From the NCBI RefSeq assembly GCF_028583425.1, contig NC_072796.1:130049464-130113463 (forward strand): DNA of 64,000 nucleotides. Direction: 5' to 3'. Made by a program: the position numbers and the translations under genes. Under the pieces are notes generated by a model, which had not been told where the DNA came from, did not search any database, and saw nothing but the letters and a program-made list of their open reading frames with translations. Positions within the stretch are counted from its first letter, which is position 1. Each line of letters begins with the position of its first letter. Shown in pieces: positions 38,342 through 53,300 of this stretch. Source of the DNA: Eublepharis macularius. Its lineage: Eukaryota; Chordata; Lepidosauria; Squamata; Eublepharidae.

Positions 38342-41300
38342 CTGGAAGAACAAGGGGGAAATTGTCTTAAGAATCCAGCACACATATATAGTGAAGGCTC
38401 ATACTCCTCCCCCAAATGGAAGTTCATACACACCTTTCTGGCTTTACCCACCCCGCTCGTCTGGTCCACCACATTGACCTCTGAAGGCCTTTGAACATAT
38501 GCTGAATGCAGCTTTTCTGATACTGATACCCGGAGACAGCTAGCCAGAGCCAATCACCTAGAGAGAGGAGGAGCCCAGAAGGCCCATTTGGGAGCAAAAC
38601 ATTGGGAGGAGAAGATGGAACATGGGGGCAATGGTCTCTCCTGCTCCTTGAGAAGATGGTAGCATAAGAAACAGAATGGATCATAAGGAAGAGCTGCTGT
38701 AGCATAGTAGTTAAGTGGTTGGGCTGCAAATCAGCACTCTGCTGGTTTGAATCCCTCTACTGCCATGACCTCAGTAGGTGGCCTTGGGTCAGCCACTCCT
38801 CTCAGCCCCAGCTCCCCAGCTGTATTGTGGGGAAAATAAGAACACTGACTTTGTTCACCGCTTTGAGTGGGGCACTCATCTGTCTGCAAGAGCAGTATAT
38901 AATCACAGTTGTTGTTGTTATTAATAATAATAAGAGCTGCTGTAGCATAGCAATGAAGTGGTTGGGCTGGGAATCAGCACTCTGTTGGTTCGACGCCCAC
39001 GACTGCCTTGAGCTCAGCAGATGGCCTTGGGTAAGCCACTCCTCTCAGCCCCAGTTCTTCAGCTGTATTACGGGGATAATAATAACACTGGCTTTGATTA
39101 CTACTCTGAGGAGCGCACTAATCTGTCTAGAAAGTGGTATATAAATGCAATTGTTATTGTTGTTAAAAGTGACATAGGCAGGTATACATTGTAGACTTTG
39201 TGGATGCCAGGTCTACAGCGATGTCAGGAATAAAGGGGAAAATTCAGGGATCCCGATTCAACTGGGTTACCCACTGGGCATCAGGACTGGACAGCCACCA
39301 GGTGTACTTAAAACTTGCCTAGTCCAAGCATTCTCAGATGTTAGGACTGCTACAGTGGTCAACTAATACACTTGGGTGGTGGGCAGAGTGAAGATCTTTC
39401 TGGGCTACTGGCAGTGAGCTACCAGTTTGGTGTAGTGGCTAAGAGTGGCAGGACTCTAATCTGGAGAGCCAGGTTTGATGCCTCACTCCTCCGCTTGAAG
39501 CCAGCTGGGTGACCTTGGGTCAGCCACAGCTCTCTCAGAGTTCTCTCAGCCCAACCCACCTCTTAGGGTGAGTGTCATGAGGATAATAATAACACACTTT
39601 GTAAACCACTCTGAGTGGGTGTTAAGTTGTCCTGAAGGGTGGTATATAAGTCTAATGTTATTATTATTATTATAAGCTGGGTTCCACTTGGGCTAAGTCT
39701 GTCATCCTCTTCTTGTAGGTACTTAAAACCTGGGCAGAGCCAGAGGCACAAGACCAATGGCTCTTGGTTTACAGCTTAGGGCCTGTGTTGGGTAGCCTCA
39801 CCCAATAGCACTAGCCTGGCATCTGCTTATTTTGTTTCACTGTATTCATTAAAACTGTCGGTTTGCAGTTTCGTATCTGTCTGTAATCCGCTCGGAGTCC
39901 CTTCTGGTAGAAAAACTCCATGCAAATGCCATCAAACAATGGCTTGCTTCAGATACTTCCTCCTTAACTCTTTCTGGCCTGGTTTGCTCACTCATGTAGA
40001 CGAGATAAAAACTTGCCCCATTACATTGAAAAGGGTTGGAAAAGATCCACTCGGAACGTCTACTTACTGTTTGAATAGGACATCCGTTTGACTTTGTCAC
40101 AGACATATGCTGCGTTTTTCAAGAACCAGGAATAGTTTTCAATGCAGTATCTAGAGATTTCATCAGAATCAACGTATCAAAAGATTTTTTTCCCATTCAT
40201 TTTTATTATAAGCCCTAGTCTAGTAGTTGCATGTGCACATAGAAAACTCCTATGCATCATATCACATGACATAAAGCTATTACACTGCTTTCCGTCTCAG
40301 AGTGTCTCTAAACACACATGTTCTTCACGTGTCAGGAGATACAATGTTAGCCAGAAAGCACAGTTTCGAAAGACAGAGCTGGCGGGGATCGCTCCAGAGG
40401 GGACGGATTTTCTCACAGCCCTCCGCTGCCTCTGGCGTCTCCCCTTCCGGAGCCTTTGCCCTGCTGAGGCTCAGTTAATTCAAAGTTTTAAGCAGCAAGG
40501 GTGGCAGGGTAAAAGCTACAGAAGGGACAGTCCAGCACACCTCCCAAAACTCGACAAACGTGTGCCCAGGCATCTCATGTCGAGAGACTCTCCAAAAAAT
40601 GGGGCACAACCAAGTTTTACAGCATTTTATGGTCACATCACACTCCACTGGTGACCAGGGGGTCCTTAGCTCTGACCCGCTGATCTTCATTCCCACTGAT
40701 TTGGAGCACCAAAACTTTCTTGGGATTCAGTCCCACGCATTACAGGAACCCCATGGAGCTTTTTGCTTTGATCAGAATTATTGTCATGATTCCTTGCTGA
40801 TACCCAGATTGTCTTCTTCTGAACTTGTGCTTAATAAAGCTCGAAACTTGAACCGTGCATGTAGCATCGGGAATGGCTTTGGGAACACAGGAAGCTGCCT
40901 TACGTTGAATCAGATGATTGGTCTCTCAAGGCCAGCATTGCCTGCTCTGACAGGCAGCTGCACCCCAGAGTCTCAGGTCAACGTCTTGCACATCACCTAC
41001 TGCCTGACCCTTTTAACTGGAGATGCCGGGGATTCAAGTTGAACCAAATGTGTCGTTTGGCCCTCAGTGATTTCATCCCAACACAGAGTGGAGCATGTTT
41101 AAGGCCACTGCTGTCAATGAGCTTTAATTTGGTTTTAACCAAACATGGAACAAATCAGAGCTGCTGAAGGGGAAGGGGGGCTACAAAACCCTAGTCCTCA
41201 AGTTGCCTGGAGAGGGCCACAGAGCCAGCCAAGGTGCCACTTAAGGCTGCCAAGCCCCCGGTAGGGGTGGGGAACCTCCTGCCTCGAGCTCTTGCTGCAT

Positions 41301-44300
41301 GTCATTGCTTGATGGGGACATTTTTCTTTTAAACTCTCCAGCATTTGAAGCCTTATGACATCACTTCCTGGAAAACCCAGAAGCAATGACAGTCTCGCTA
41401 GGAATCCCCAGAAACTCTATGCTTTCATCATAGAGTTTCCAGAAACTGTGGTTTTACTGTACAATTTTCAGCAATTCCTAGAGCTACCATCATGGCTTCC
41501 ACATTTTCCCAGTAGTTGATGGCATCACACTCGCAATGCCACTGTCCTCCAGTATGTCCCCATCCTCAACCCTTCCGTCATTTGCCAAGCTCACCATGGC
41601 AACCATAGCAAGGTCAGGCAGCAGCAGCACATCCATTTTAATCAAGCATCTTTTGTGTATTCTTATAAACTGAGGAAGGCCCAAATGTGCGTGAGGAAGG
41701 GCACAGAGAAAATCTTGGAGGGGGACCCTTGGTGGCTCTTGGCTATGATCAAGGATAGAAACATGGCACAGCATGTAGAAGAGAAGCAGAGAACCTTAAT
41801 GCTAGGGTTGCCAGCTCTGGTATAGGAAATTCCTGGAGATTTGGGCATGAAACCTGGGGAGGACAGGTTTGGGGGAGGGGAGCCAGGTAAATGCCATTGA
41901 GTCTACCCTCCATAGCAGCCATTTTCTCCAGGGCAACTGATCCCTGTCATCTGGAGATCAGTTTTAATTCCAGGAGAAATCCGGGCCCCACCTGGAGGTT
42001 GGCAAACCTAGATGATGCCCTGATGTTTAAGAGGAAATGGCTTTATATTTGAAGTTCAGTTTTTAAAGGAGCCATTGCTCTTTTTTTTTGCCAGTTCAAT
42101 TCTTGACATCCTAAAAAGAATCCTAAAAATGTTTATCATCCATTCTGCAAATGGAAACCCTTTCCCCCAACAAAGCAAATCTGGAGTTTGCAACGCAAAC
42201 TTTGGATAATGTGTTTTTGAATCTCCCCTTGCCCCTCCCCCCATATTCAGGTTCCTGAATAAAAATAAAAATGGTTCTACCTGTTACCTCATCGTTTCTT
42301 CTCTTGAGTATCTTCTGTCCCTCATGCAGAGACACTGCTGAAAAAATTTACACAGCTCCATGACGCAAGGATTTATCTTAGGAGCAACAGCGGTGGCAGC
42401 AGGCAAGGTTAAAACTGTGTCTCTTTTGGGAGCCTGCGGACATCCTAGGAAAAAAAATACAATCCCAAACTAGTGCTTGGTAGGTAGATCAAGATAGGTA
42501 GCCATGCTAGTTTGTCTGTAGCACTAGAAAAGAGCAAGAGTCCAGTAGCACCTCTAAGACTAACAAAATTTGTGGTAGGGTAGGAGCTTTTGTGAGCCAC
42601 AGCTCACTTCTTCTGAATGAAGAAGGGCACTGCTTTTAGGCGCTATTTTAAAGTGAGTGAGTCCGGAATATCTCACAATTTTTCTGCCTTCCGATGTCGT
42701 CGCATCACTTCATTCTTACTAAAAATGTGAAGAAAAAATTAAGAATTTGAAAATGGTGGTTGGCTACAATGGAAACCAAGATGGTTCAGTTCACATTTTG
42801 CTCCTTTTTTGCCCCCTCCCATTTGCCAAAAAGGGGGCTGCAAACAAGGAAGTGGAACTGCAGAGAAGGGCATTCCAACTCAGTCTCCACTGTTATGAGA
42901 AATAGTCACTGATTGACACTCTTATCCTTTCATCAGCCATTAGTAAGTTAAGCTACACAGTTTGAGGTAAAATATAGTATGTGGTGCTGGAGGATAATTT
43001 TATGGATACAATGTACTGTCCAAAAGACAAAAAAAGTGGGTTCTGGAACAAGTCATGCTAGAGTTCACCTATGGGCAAAATTGTAGGAAAATATAGCAGA
43101 GATTGTGCAAAGATTGTGCATTGGAAATAATGAGAATAGACTTACACACACTAGAGTGTAGCTCTGTAAGAATACTAAAGGATAAAAATTAGGGAGAAAA
43201 TAATAAATTGCTAAGCTGACTACATCTTGCTAGATAAGTGACTTAGAGTAGAGACAAGAAGTGAAAAAGTGAAAGTGAACAAAGAGCAATAAAACTTCAG
43301 AACATAGCATGAATTTGTATTGTCGAAGGCTTTCACGGCCGGAGAACGATGGTTGTTGTGGGTTTTCCGGGCTGTATTGCCATGGTCTTGGCATTGTAGT
43401 TCCTGACGTTTCGCCAGCAGCTGTGGCTGGCATCTTCAGAGGTGTAGCACCAAAAGACAGAGATCTCTCAGTGTCACAGTGTGGAAAAGATGTAGGTCAT
43501 TTGTATCTACTCAGGAGGGGTGGGGTTGAGCTGAGTCATCCTGTAAGAGTTTCCCAGGGTGTGGAATGCTAATGGTGGGAGGCTTCACTGTATCCTGAGG
43601 AGGTTCTTTTGCATATGGATTGGTGCTTGATGTGCTAACCTTCTCTGCGGGGCTATTGTCGGGTGTAGAGTGTTTTGTTAGCCTGGTGTTTTTCAGAACT
43701 GGAAACCATGCTCTGTTCATTCTTAAGGTTTCTTCTTTCCTGTTGAAGTTTTGCTTATGCTTGTGAATTTCAATGGCTTCCCTGTGCAGTCTGATTGCCC
43801 CCAATAAACAAACTGCCCAATAGAAAATCCTAATCCTACTTCATTATGCTTAGTGACTCCCCTTTCTATGGCGGGAATCTTATTCGAAGCTCTAATGGTT
43901 ACATTCAAAGTATGTTTACTAATTAAGTAGGTAACACAAACAGTTTAACTCTTTCATGACTGAAATGAAAACACTTGCTAATTCCCACAAAAACCAGAGG
44001 GGCGAGAGGGGCAGAGAGAATGTACCTCCCACAAGCATGCAAAGTGCATGCACCCCTGAGCCCACCCGTCACACCATAAAATGTTCATTTTCTGGTGCAA
44101 TGTGGAAGCTACAGGTCATGCCAGGGGCGGCAACCTGCTAACAATTGCCCCCAAACTTAGTGTTTGGGGGTGATTTTAAGCGAACCATCCCCTGGCACAA
44201 TCTATAGCTTTCACAGTGTGCTGGAAAATGGCATCATTTTCTAGCATGACAGGTAGGCATGAGAGCTTTGCACACATGTGTCCTCCAGGTGCTTCCCCTC

Positions 44301-47300
44301 TCACAGCCAGGTGAGTGGAGGTGAGGGCAGGGGCTAGGGGCAGGGAGCTCATGGCCCAGGTGTGAGACGGTGGTGGTTGGCAGTCCTCCTGAGTCAAGCC
44401 TGAATTCTCTTTAGAAGCTAAAAAGACTAAATTATAGCTATTGTTCTTAGGTCACATCATGAGAAGACTCACTGGAAAAGACAATAATGCTCGGAAAAGT
44501 TGAAGGCAGTAAGGAAAGAGGAAGACTCAACACGAGAGGGATTGACTCAATAAAGGAAACCACGGCCTTCAGTTTGCAGGACCTGAGCAAGTCTGTTAAA
44601 GATAGGATGTTTTGGAGCTCATTCATTCATAGGTTCTCCATAACTTGGAAGCGTCTTGATGGCACATAACAGGCACATGATCCTTTCCTGGACAGTCCCG
44701 CTTCAGCTTTATCCATTTGCAGCCTCAAGTACATGCAAGTTTCCTGCTACTAACATAAACAAAACATAGCAAGTACAAGGCATCTGGCACTCCCACTTGG
44801 GCCAGTACACCAGTGTGCACACAGCTAACATCTTGACCTCACACCTCATGTGCACTGAAAATCTCTTAGGTATACAGCTCAAAAGAACATAATGTGTGAA
44901 GCAGATCAAAGCCAACCCACACAATTTCTAACCCATCAAACCTACTACAACTCACTGGCCTATAGAGCGTGGACTACCAGAAGATGCATGACAAATCCCC
45001 CTCCCCCAAACTTTTTCTTGTCCCAGGAAGACTGCAAAATCAGGCTCTCTTAACCTAGGTGGTTCACCATATATGGCTGCCTTGGTATTGGCAAACTGAT
45101 TCCTAGCATAATAATTTGCTTGCTGCCTAAAAACTATAATACAGATCTTTTTTGTTGTCGAGTGCTTGTCCACGTTTCCACTTCCTCCTCCATTCTGCAA
45201 GTACTTCCTCCGGCATCTTGGTGGCAGCTTAGCTAATAATTTACAGCAACGGGAAAAATCAGGGAACGCTCCCGCTCTGACTCCACACCAACAGCATTGC
45301 ACAGTCAATGGAGGAAGTGGAAACATCTGCCAAAGCAGCCCAGTTGAGTGCTTGCCCACAGCATAAATGACACATCTTCTATGCATCCACAGTGGACCAA
45401 ACTTTCCGGACAATTAATCTGCTTTTAACTCCAAGAAGCAGCATGAGATAGACTGTGACACAAGCACATGACATCAGTCACACGACATCATGATCACATG
45501 ACAGGAAAAGGAGGAGCCAGAGTTATGATCTCATTGGCATCAAGACCAGCATAACCAGGGATATAAACCACAGAAGGAGGTATAAGATACTGAGGAACAA
45601 ACCAAAGGTCAGAGCCCAGAAGGAACCCTCTCAACTGCTGAAAAAACTCAGCACACTGTCCTGCTCCTCAACTGGAGGTGAGGCTGTGGCTCAGTGGTAC
45701 AGCATCTGTTTTACGTGTGAAAGACCCAAGGTTCAATCCCCCAGCATCCCCGCCCCCCAGTTTTTTAAAAAAAGGATCAGGTAGCAAGTGATGTGAAAGA
45801 CCTCAACTTGGGACTCTGGAAAGCTGCTGATAGTAAGAGTAAACGATACTATCTTAGTAGAATGCAGCTTCAAGCGTGCTCCTCTCAGCAAAGAGGAGAA
45901 GGTGTGGCACTTTTGCTCTCTATACATATATATAAATAATTATAACAACAACAAATGCACTTATATACCTATCTTCTAGAAAGATTAGTGCCCCACTCAG
46001 AGCTGTGAACAAGGTCAGTGTTATTATTATGACCACAATACAGCTGGGGAGCTGGGCTGAGAGGAACGGCTTGCCCAAGGCCACCTGCTGAGCTCATGGC
46101 AGTAGTGGGAGTTGAACCAGCAGAGTGCTGATTTGCATCCCAACCACTTCACTGCTATGCTACAGCAGCTCATAATACTAACTGCAGTTATATACCCCTC
46201 TTCTAGGCAGATCAGTTCCCCACTCAGGCTGGTGAACAAGGTCAGTGTTATTTTTATCCTGACAATGCAGCTGGGGAGCTGGGACTGAGAGGAGTGGCTT
46301 ACCCAAGGCCACCTGCTGAGCTCATGGCAGTATTGAAAGTTGAACCAGCAGAGTGCTGATTTGCAACCCAACCACTTCACTGCTATGCTACACTATAGCA
46401 GCTCATGACCCAGCAAATGGGGCTCTACCATTTGCCTGAAGGTCCTTTCCACGGAGAGCAGACAACAGCTGTATGCATCCCACACTCATGGTGGCCCAGA
46501 AGCATCTAAACAAGTCCAACCAATCTGGTGTGTGGTCACTGGTGCTTGTTCCTCTGGTCCAAAACGGACCCCTTTCCTACTTAGAATCATTTTCAGATAA
46601 CATGAGTCCTGCTGGCTCAAAAACCATCCCGGCTCCACATCTTTGTCGCATCCAGAGGCACTTTTGCAAGAGGGACACTTGCGGTCATAAGAGCCACATT
46701 GGCTATGCATTTGAAATCAAGACTCAGCTGTACAATTTGCAAGAACTCTCCACTCTAATCTCTTTGGATAAGGTAATTGGGCACATGCTTCGCATTCTTT
46801 ATGGATTTGGTTATGTTACATGATAGGAGAGGTTAGGGAGGTGACACTTAAAGTAATGAAGCACTGTTGAAATATACTCGAGCTGTCAGAGGCTGACGTG
46901 AATTTAATATAAAATGGCATTCGCTGATGGCAAAGAAATAAAGATGTTGTCATCTTCAAAGAGATGGCCACAAAGCTACTTTAAGAGCTGGACAAGTGAG
47001 GTCTTGCTATTCTCCAACCCACACATTTTCCTGGCCAAATGCAAAAAACAGTGTAGTGACTGCTAGATTTGAAAAGATAAGAGCAGAATTCAAATAACCA
47101 ATCAGCCATGAAGACTGATGGGCGACCTCCGACCAGTTAGGATCTCATAACCTAACCTACCTTGCAAGGTTGAGGCAAGGATAAAGTGACAAAGGAAAAC
47201 CCATGGACGCTGCCCTAAGCTCTTTTGAAGGAAAAAATGAAAAACAACTATGAAAATAGAGGTATAGAGAATAGCCACTGATTGTACCCACATTGCAGGC

Positions 47301-50300
47301 AGGTAGAAACATATTTATGTACACTGCTAGCCATCTCAAAATACACAACCAGACTATTTTCCGGTTTCCAGGATTGCCATATAAGTGATTCAACTAGAAG
47401 ATGCGTTTTCTGCCAGTTTCTTACTGGCTCAAACAGATGAGACAAAAACCAAACATCTCATTCTAGCCACAAAATGCAAACTGGAGGCATGTGCAGCCTC
47501 TATTTGCCTTGGGGACACGTGTGTAGGGAGAGACGGTTTAACCCTTTAATCCCCACTTGCTTTCACTATTGAAAACCAGCTCCCTCACTCTACAATTAGC
47601 ATTTTAAAGGAGAAGATGTATCCTTCACACACATACATTCCATCTTTTAAAATAAAACAGATGTCCAGTGACAATGTTAATTAGGTCTGCCGTTCATGTC
47701 TAAAATGGCACATTTCTTGATTAGATTTTAATGCTTCGATAGCTCTGTCCAACTTCTCCAGTTAGATGTGGTCCTCACTTTGCTTCACTGATTTCTCTTT
47801 GATTGTTATTTCAAACTGGCCTCTCTCTATAACATCTTCCCACACTTGCCCATATGTGGCTTATAACTCCAAGAATAAATAACTGCTATGGATGTATACT
47901 CTATTCAGCTTTTGTCTGACTGACAAAAGCTTATGCAGGAATAAAAACTTGTTAATCTTTACCATTGGACTTCAGTTTAATTTTGCTGCAACAGATTACC
48001 ATCGCCACCTCCCTGAAACAGTTTCTTTAAAAATGCTAACAAGCAAAGTATAAAAGAGCAAAACTGAATGGCGATTGAAGGGTTAAAGTACTTCTGCCTT
48101 TCCAGCACAGCCCAGAGGAACATTGAGGCTCCACTAATCTACGATTTCTGATTCATGAATGATATGCAAGATCTTTGTCAGAGTCCTAAGAGATGAGAAT
48201 GAAATTCCTCTCGATGATGAATGCTTTAGTTTACCATCTTGAAGCTGGATAAATTGAAATAGAGGCTGACGGTTGACTACAAGAGGGTTAAATGTTTTGT
48301 TGATGCTGGTGGTGTAGGTTTACCTGCTTGCAGTCGGGGCATAATATCTTGATCTTTGAGTTTTATCTTGGTAGTAAATCTGTATCATCGACAAGTATCA
48401 CATGAGCTGGTACCTCTCCAAGCTCTTACTATGCCCTTTGCCTTAATCAAAGGAAGAATTATTGAAATAATGACAGTGAGGTTGATTTCATTTGTTTTAA
48501 TATTAAAGGTACTAAACTCTAGCCTATAAATACAATCTCATTAACATCAATTGTAAAACAAAAAAACCTCTCTCGGGATGATCTTTTAGAAGATGGGGTC
48601 ATATTCAGTCATAGCATCCAAAGGACTTGGATAGCCTTTTCTTGGAACTATTTATCAGAATGCTTCGAAGGATCACCCAACTTGCAATTTCATCACTCAG
48701 GAAACCAGATGCTTGGTGACATCTCTGCCCCCACCTTGTCATAAGACCCCTGCTCAACCGCCAGGGATAAATGGGCCATTTCAAAAGCTGGGTGGGGGAG
48801 GGGAAGCGATGTTTTTGGAGGATGAGAATGAGCACGTTCACTTGTTCCTTCTTCAGGGGACAACTGCTTCATTCTTCTCAGACTTTCCACTTCTTGCCTG
48901 AAAAATATATTTGTGAGCAACATATGTGTATTTAAACATAGTCAGCCAAGGGAAGTGGTACAAGAAAGACGTTGGGTGGAAAAGAAACCTTACCTGCTAC
49001 CATTTTGAAGCACAAAGCGGGCTTAAATCCAGGATGTTGTGTCTGGGGATTATCTCCAGTCTTCTGGTGGTCAAAGTCTCAGAGGCAATGTGGGAACTCA
49101 TTCTGGTTTCCTCATATGGCATTCATCATTTCCCCTATCATCAACCATTTTGTTTACTGTGGAATAAGGCTGGTGTGACAGAATTCACTTTAAAGAAGGT
49201 TTCCTAAGTGCGTCACTCGGAGAGTTGGAAGGGAAGGAGTTAACAACTACCTGGAATGATAGCTTGATTGACAGGCTGTTCCCTCCTCTCTCTGATTGGC
49301 CAGTCAGAACCAGCCCTCAGGAGGACAGTTGGTGCTGACACGATTTTGAGTTCAGTGGAGTTAAGTGGAGTGTGTGAGAAAGTCTGATAAAGAGGGTCAG
49401 ACAGATTCCCCTCTGAAGTGATTAAAAAGAAAAAGTTCACCCTAACCATAACAACCTTGTCTTAAGGAAGATTCTTAGTTAAGGATTCCAAGTATAAAAG
49501 CCAGCACAAGTTGAAACACATTTACAAGCCAAGTTAGAACTGGGAGTGTTTTTGACAGAATGGGTAGTAAATGGAGACTCCCATTCAAGCCAAGTGAATA
49601 GAGTTATGTCTTCTTAGGTGAAGAAGAAGAATTCCTACCCAGTATCAAGAAAGAGGGTTTGGTTCTAAAGAAGATCCCAGGTCTGTTGTAAAGAGAAAAC
49701 AGTGTTGAACTAATGTCAGGATACCTGAGGTGAAAAGGGAATTCTGTGAAGAAACATTGTGGTTTTAACCAAAGTATTTTTTAAAAGACCTCTCACTCTT
49801 AAGGATTGTAAACGTTGAAACTAAGCTGCCAGAAAATGATTTTGCCTATTACTTTTAAAGTATTCTATTCTATCAGCAAATTTTACTTCAACAATTTCAA
49901 CCCCTGACTGGCCATACTCCATCCCTGCCTGTTCAATAAAATTGCTGTTTCGTTTGGGAGTTACTCAGCCTCTAGTGCCATTTCATACAAAGACGAGGAC
50001 TCCTGCTTTTCCCCTATCAAGTTTCTGGGTTGGGCTAAAAAGCCAACTATAAACAGAGACACACTACTTGGGGCTGCTCAGCCATAGCAAGCAAACTTGA
50101 ATTTTGGCAAGAAAATCGGCCTCAGTGTGGGGGAGTGAAGGGGGGGGGGTCCGTCATAGCTGGTATCAGTAACTTTTTCTTCAGAAGATATTTTCATTTC
50201 CAAGCTCAAGCCATGCATTATTAAACCAACGGTCTTTTCTAACCATCTTTTTTGGCATGTGTACCGCAAGAACCACCTCACTCTGAATCTACCTGTCTGC

Positions 50301-53300
50301 CAACTGGACTCCTCATGGCAATTTCTCTCCTCAGTCTCCTTTCCTTGTCTGGAGCATTTTGTCTCTGACCATTCTTGAGTGGTTTCCAATCACTGCCTCT
50401 GTGTTGTGGAATGGGATTACAAGAGACTATTTGGAAAACTCCAACATTGGTGGCCTTTTTTAAGACCTGTAAGACTGTTCCTTTTCAGTAGGCTCACTTA
50501 AGCTGAATCTGAAGTAAATTAATTCTTTCTGGCAGGCCATCAAGGTAGTGTTGTTTCTCTGTGGGAGCTTTGTTGAACTTGTTTATATTGTAATTTTACA
50601 CTGTGTCAACTACATCAGTTGGCCTGTGCTCATGTTGGTGAGCTGCCATCGGTTAAATAGGAAAGGTGAGATATAAATATCTGGAAATAAATAGCTCCAC
50701 ACTAATGAGTTGCATTTTTGGGGTATGCTAAAGTTCCTGGTGGTTGTATATGATTCTGGTCCAGGATTCCCCGATCTTGTTGAGCCTTTGGCTGCTTTTA
50801 GAATTTTGAGAACCATTACTGCGTGCCATCACAAAATGGCTGTCATGGGAAGAGGCAGTCAACTAAAAATGGCTGCCCAGGGAGCCAGAGCCAATCATAA
50901 AAACAGCTGGAGGTTCCAAAACTTGTTGTGGAGGTAGATGTTTCTGAATGGGAAGACACAAAAGGGATACCTAGGATTGCCAGGTCCCTATGACCTCCCA
51001 GTGGGAGGGGAACTTCTGGAACTTACCTTGTTCTTTTTGGGAGTCTTGTGTGAAACTGCCAGTGCACTGATGTCACTGTAGTGCCATCCCAGAAGAATCT
51101 CCAAGGAGGAGCAGGGGATGGTTTTGTGTTATCAGATGATCCTGTTCCTGCTTCAAGCATATCAGCACCTAGGTTCCATAACTACAAGTAGCTATGGGAT
51201 TACTTCCTCCCAGTGATTCAGTCTTCCTCGTAATGAGTTATGAGCTCCAAGTGATGGAATTAGCCTTCAGCCAGCATGACTTGCCAGGTGGCCAGGAGTT
51301 GCTAGTCCTAGGAGGCAGTGCCTAACAAGCTAAAGGAAGTATTGAAAAGGAAGAGGAAGATGTAGCAGGCTGGGCTTCACTGGGGATCGGGAGTTCTCAG
51401 GGAAGCAGGCCAGGAACCTGAGGTTGCTGTAAGAAGCCCCCAACAGCCCAGAAAGAGATGTAGGCAGCTGTTACCTGGTCATTCTACATTGTCCTCGTTC
51501 TTTGGTTCATTTATTGAGAATTGTTATGCCCTCTTATTTAAATTGTTGTGAGTTGCAATGATATCTTGCCATTGTGTGTTTCTTTGACTTTGCAAACCCT
51601 TTAAAAAACCTTTGCCTTAGGTAAAGCAGCCTCTGTCACAACAGACACTTCTGAGGAAAACTGGAAGTGATTTTTCCAAATCCTGGAATGCTTAAAGTGA
51701 CATTAGTCCAATCCCCACCCCTTAATTCATCCCAGGAGTTGCTGACATTGGGGAGAAAACCATAGAGTTTTTTGTAAATCCTAGAGTGCCCATAACATCA
51801 CTTCTAGTTTTCACCAGAAGTGATGTCAGTGTACCGGCACAATGCCAGCATATGCCCCACTTCCACTTGCTCACCACAAACAGGGATGCCGGGAGGTCTC
51901 CCTCTATAGCAGGAGGCCTGGCAACCCTGGTTGAGACTCAAGGTGGACTACAAAACTGGAAACAATGCAATGGGAACTGTTTGAGACCTATAATAACACA
52001 GCTGGATCACAAAGAAAAGATGCATATGATATATAAGAATGCAAATACTGGATTACACAAAATGCAGTAAAAAAAAGGATAATTCATACAATGCACATGG
52101 CCATAAACTAAACCCCATATCCCATTGTAAAAATGTCCTCTTCTAAAACACATACTAAAAGAGGGGCCTCCAGCTTTCTGGGGGAAGATTTAAATGCCAC
52201 ATACCCTATCTGCAGCCTGAAGTGGTATAATCCAGAAAAAAGCTTTATTCTGCTGATTGTTCTATGAACCCTTAAGGCAGACATACAGTGAAATCCTAAG
52301 CAGAGTTACTCCAGTCTAAACTGATTGATTTCAATGGACTTAGACAGGAGTAACTGTGCTTAGGATTTCACTGTAAGTCTTGCGTTGTTTGAACTGGAAG
52401 AATAATTAAGTTGTGAAAGATCACATTTCCCTATTCCTGAGAGTCTGTTCTTCTATCCTCCTGAGGTTGTAAGAACAAAACAGAGAGCTTTGAGGTTTGC
52501 TAGAAGACCTAAAAAAAGATGGCTTGATTTAATAAAGGAGGCCACGTCTTCCAGTTTGCAAGATCTGAACAAGTCTGTTAATGATAGGATGTTTTGGATG
52601 ACACCACGTTACTAGCAGGAAATAGTGAAGACCTGAAACAACTACTGAGGAAGGTTAAAGGAGAAAGCTCCAAAGCAGGATTACAGCTGAACATCAAGAA
52701 GACAAAAGTACACAATTTTAAAGCTGACAATGAGGAAATTAAAATTGTTCAAGATTTTCTATTCGTTGGCTCAATCATCAACCAAAAGGGAGACTGCAAT
52801 GAAGAAATCAGAAGGAGATTGAGACTTGGAAGAGCAGCTGTGAGGGATCTAGAAAAGATCCTTAAAGATAAAGGTGTCTCTCTGGGAACCAAGATCAAGA
52901 TAATCCAAACTACCGTATTCCCCATTACTGTGTATGGATGTGAAAGTTGGACAGTAAAGAAAGCTGACAGAAAGAAAACTGATTCATTTGAAATGTGGTG
53001 CTGGAGGAGAGTTTTGCAGATACCACGGACAGCCAAAAAGACAAATAAGTGGGTACTAGATCAAATCAAGCCTGGATTCTCCCTAGAAACTAAAATGACA
53101 AAACTAAGGCTATTATACTTTGGTCACATCATGAGAAGACAAGATTCTCTGGAAAAGTCAATAATGCTAAGAAAAGTGGAAGGCAGTAGGAAAAGAGGAA
53201 GACCCAAAATGAGATGGCTGAACTCAATAAAAGAAGCCACACCCTCCAGTTTGCAGGATCTGAGCAAGCCTGTTAATGATAAGATATTTTGGAGGTCTTT

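Noticed and set aside
40142..40654. 170-codon open frame, plus strand
   Set aside because: It runs antisense just upstream of an HHLA1 exon and through a decayed transposon (family G); no domain seen.
46473..46823. 116-codon plus-strand open frame with a donor-like end (AAGGTAATT)
   Set aside because: No recognisable domain and no acceptor or neighbouring exon on that strand.
48693..48923. Minus-strand open frame starting near an acceptor-like TTTTTTCAG, a candidate HHLA1 exon
   Set aside because: It enters in phase 2, while the flanking HHLA1 exons require phase 1, and it has no good in-frame donor.
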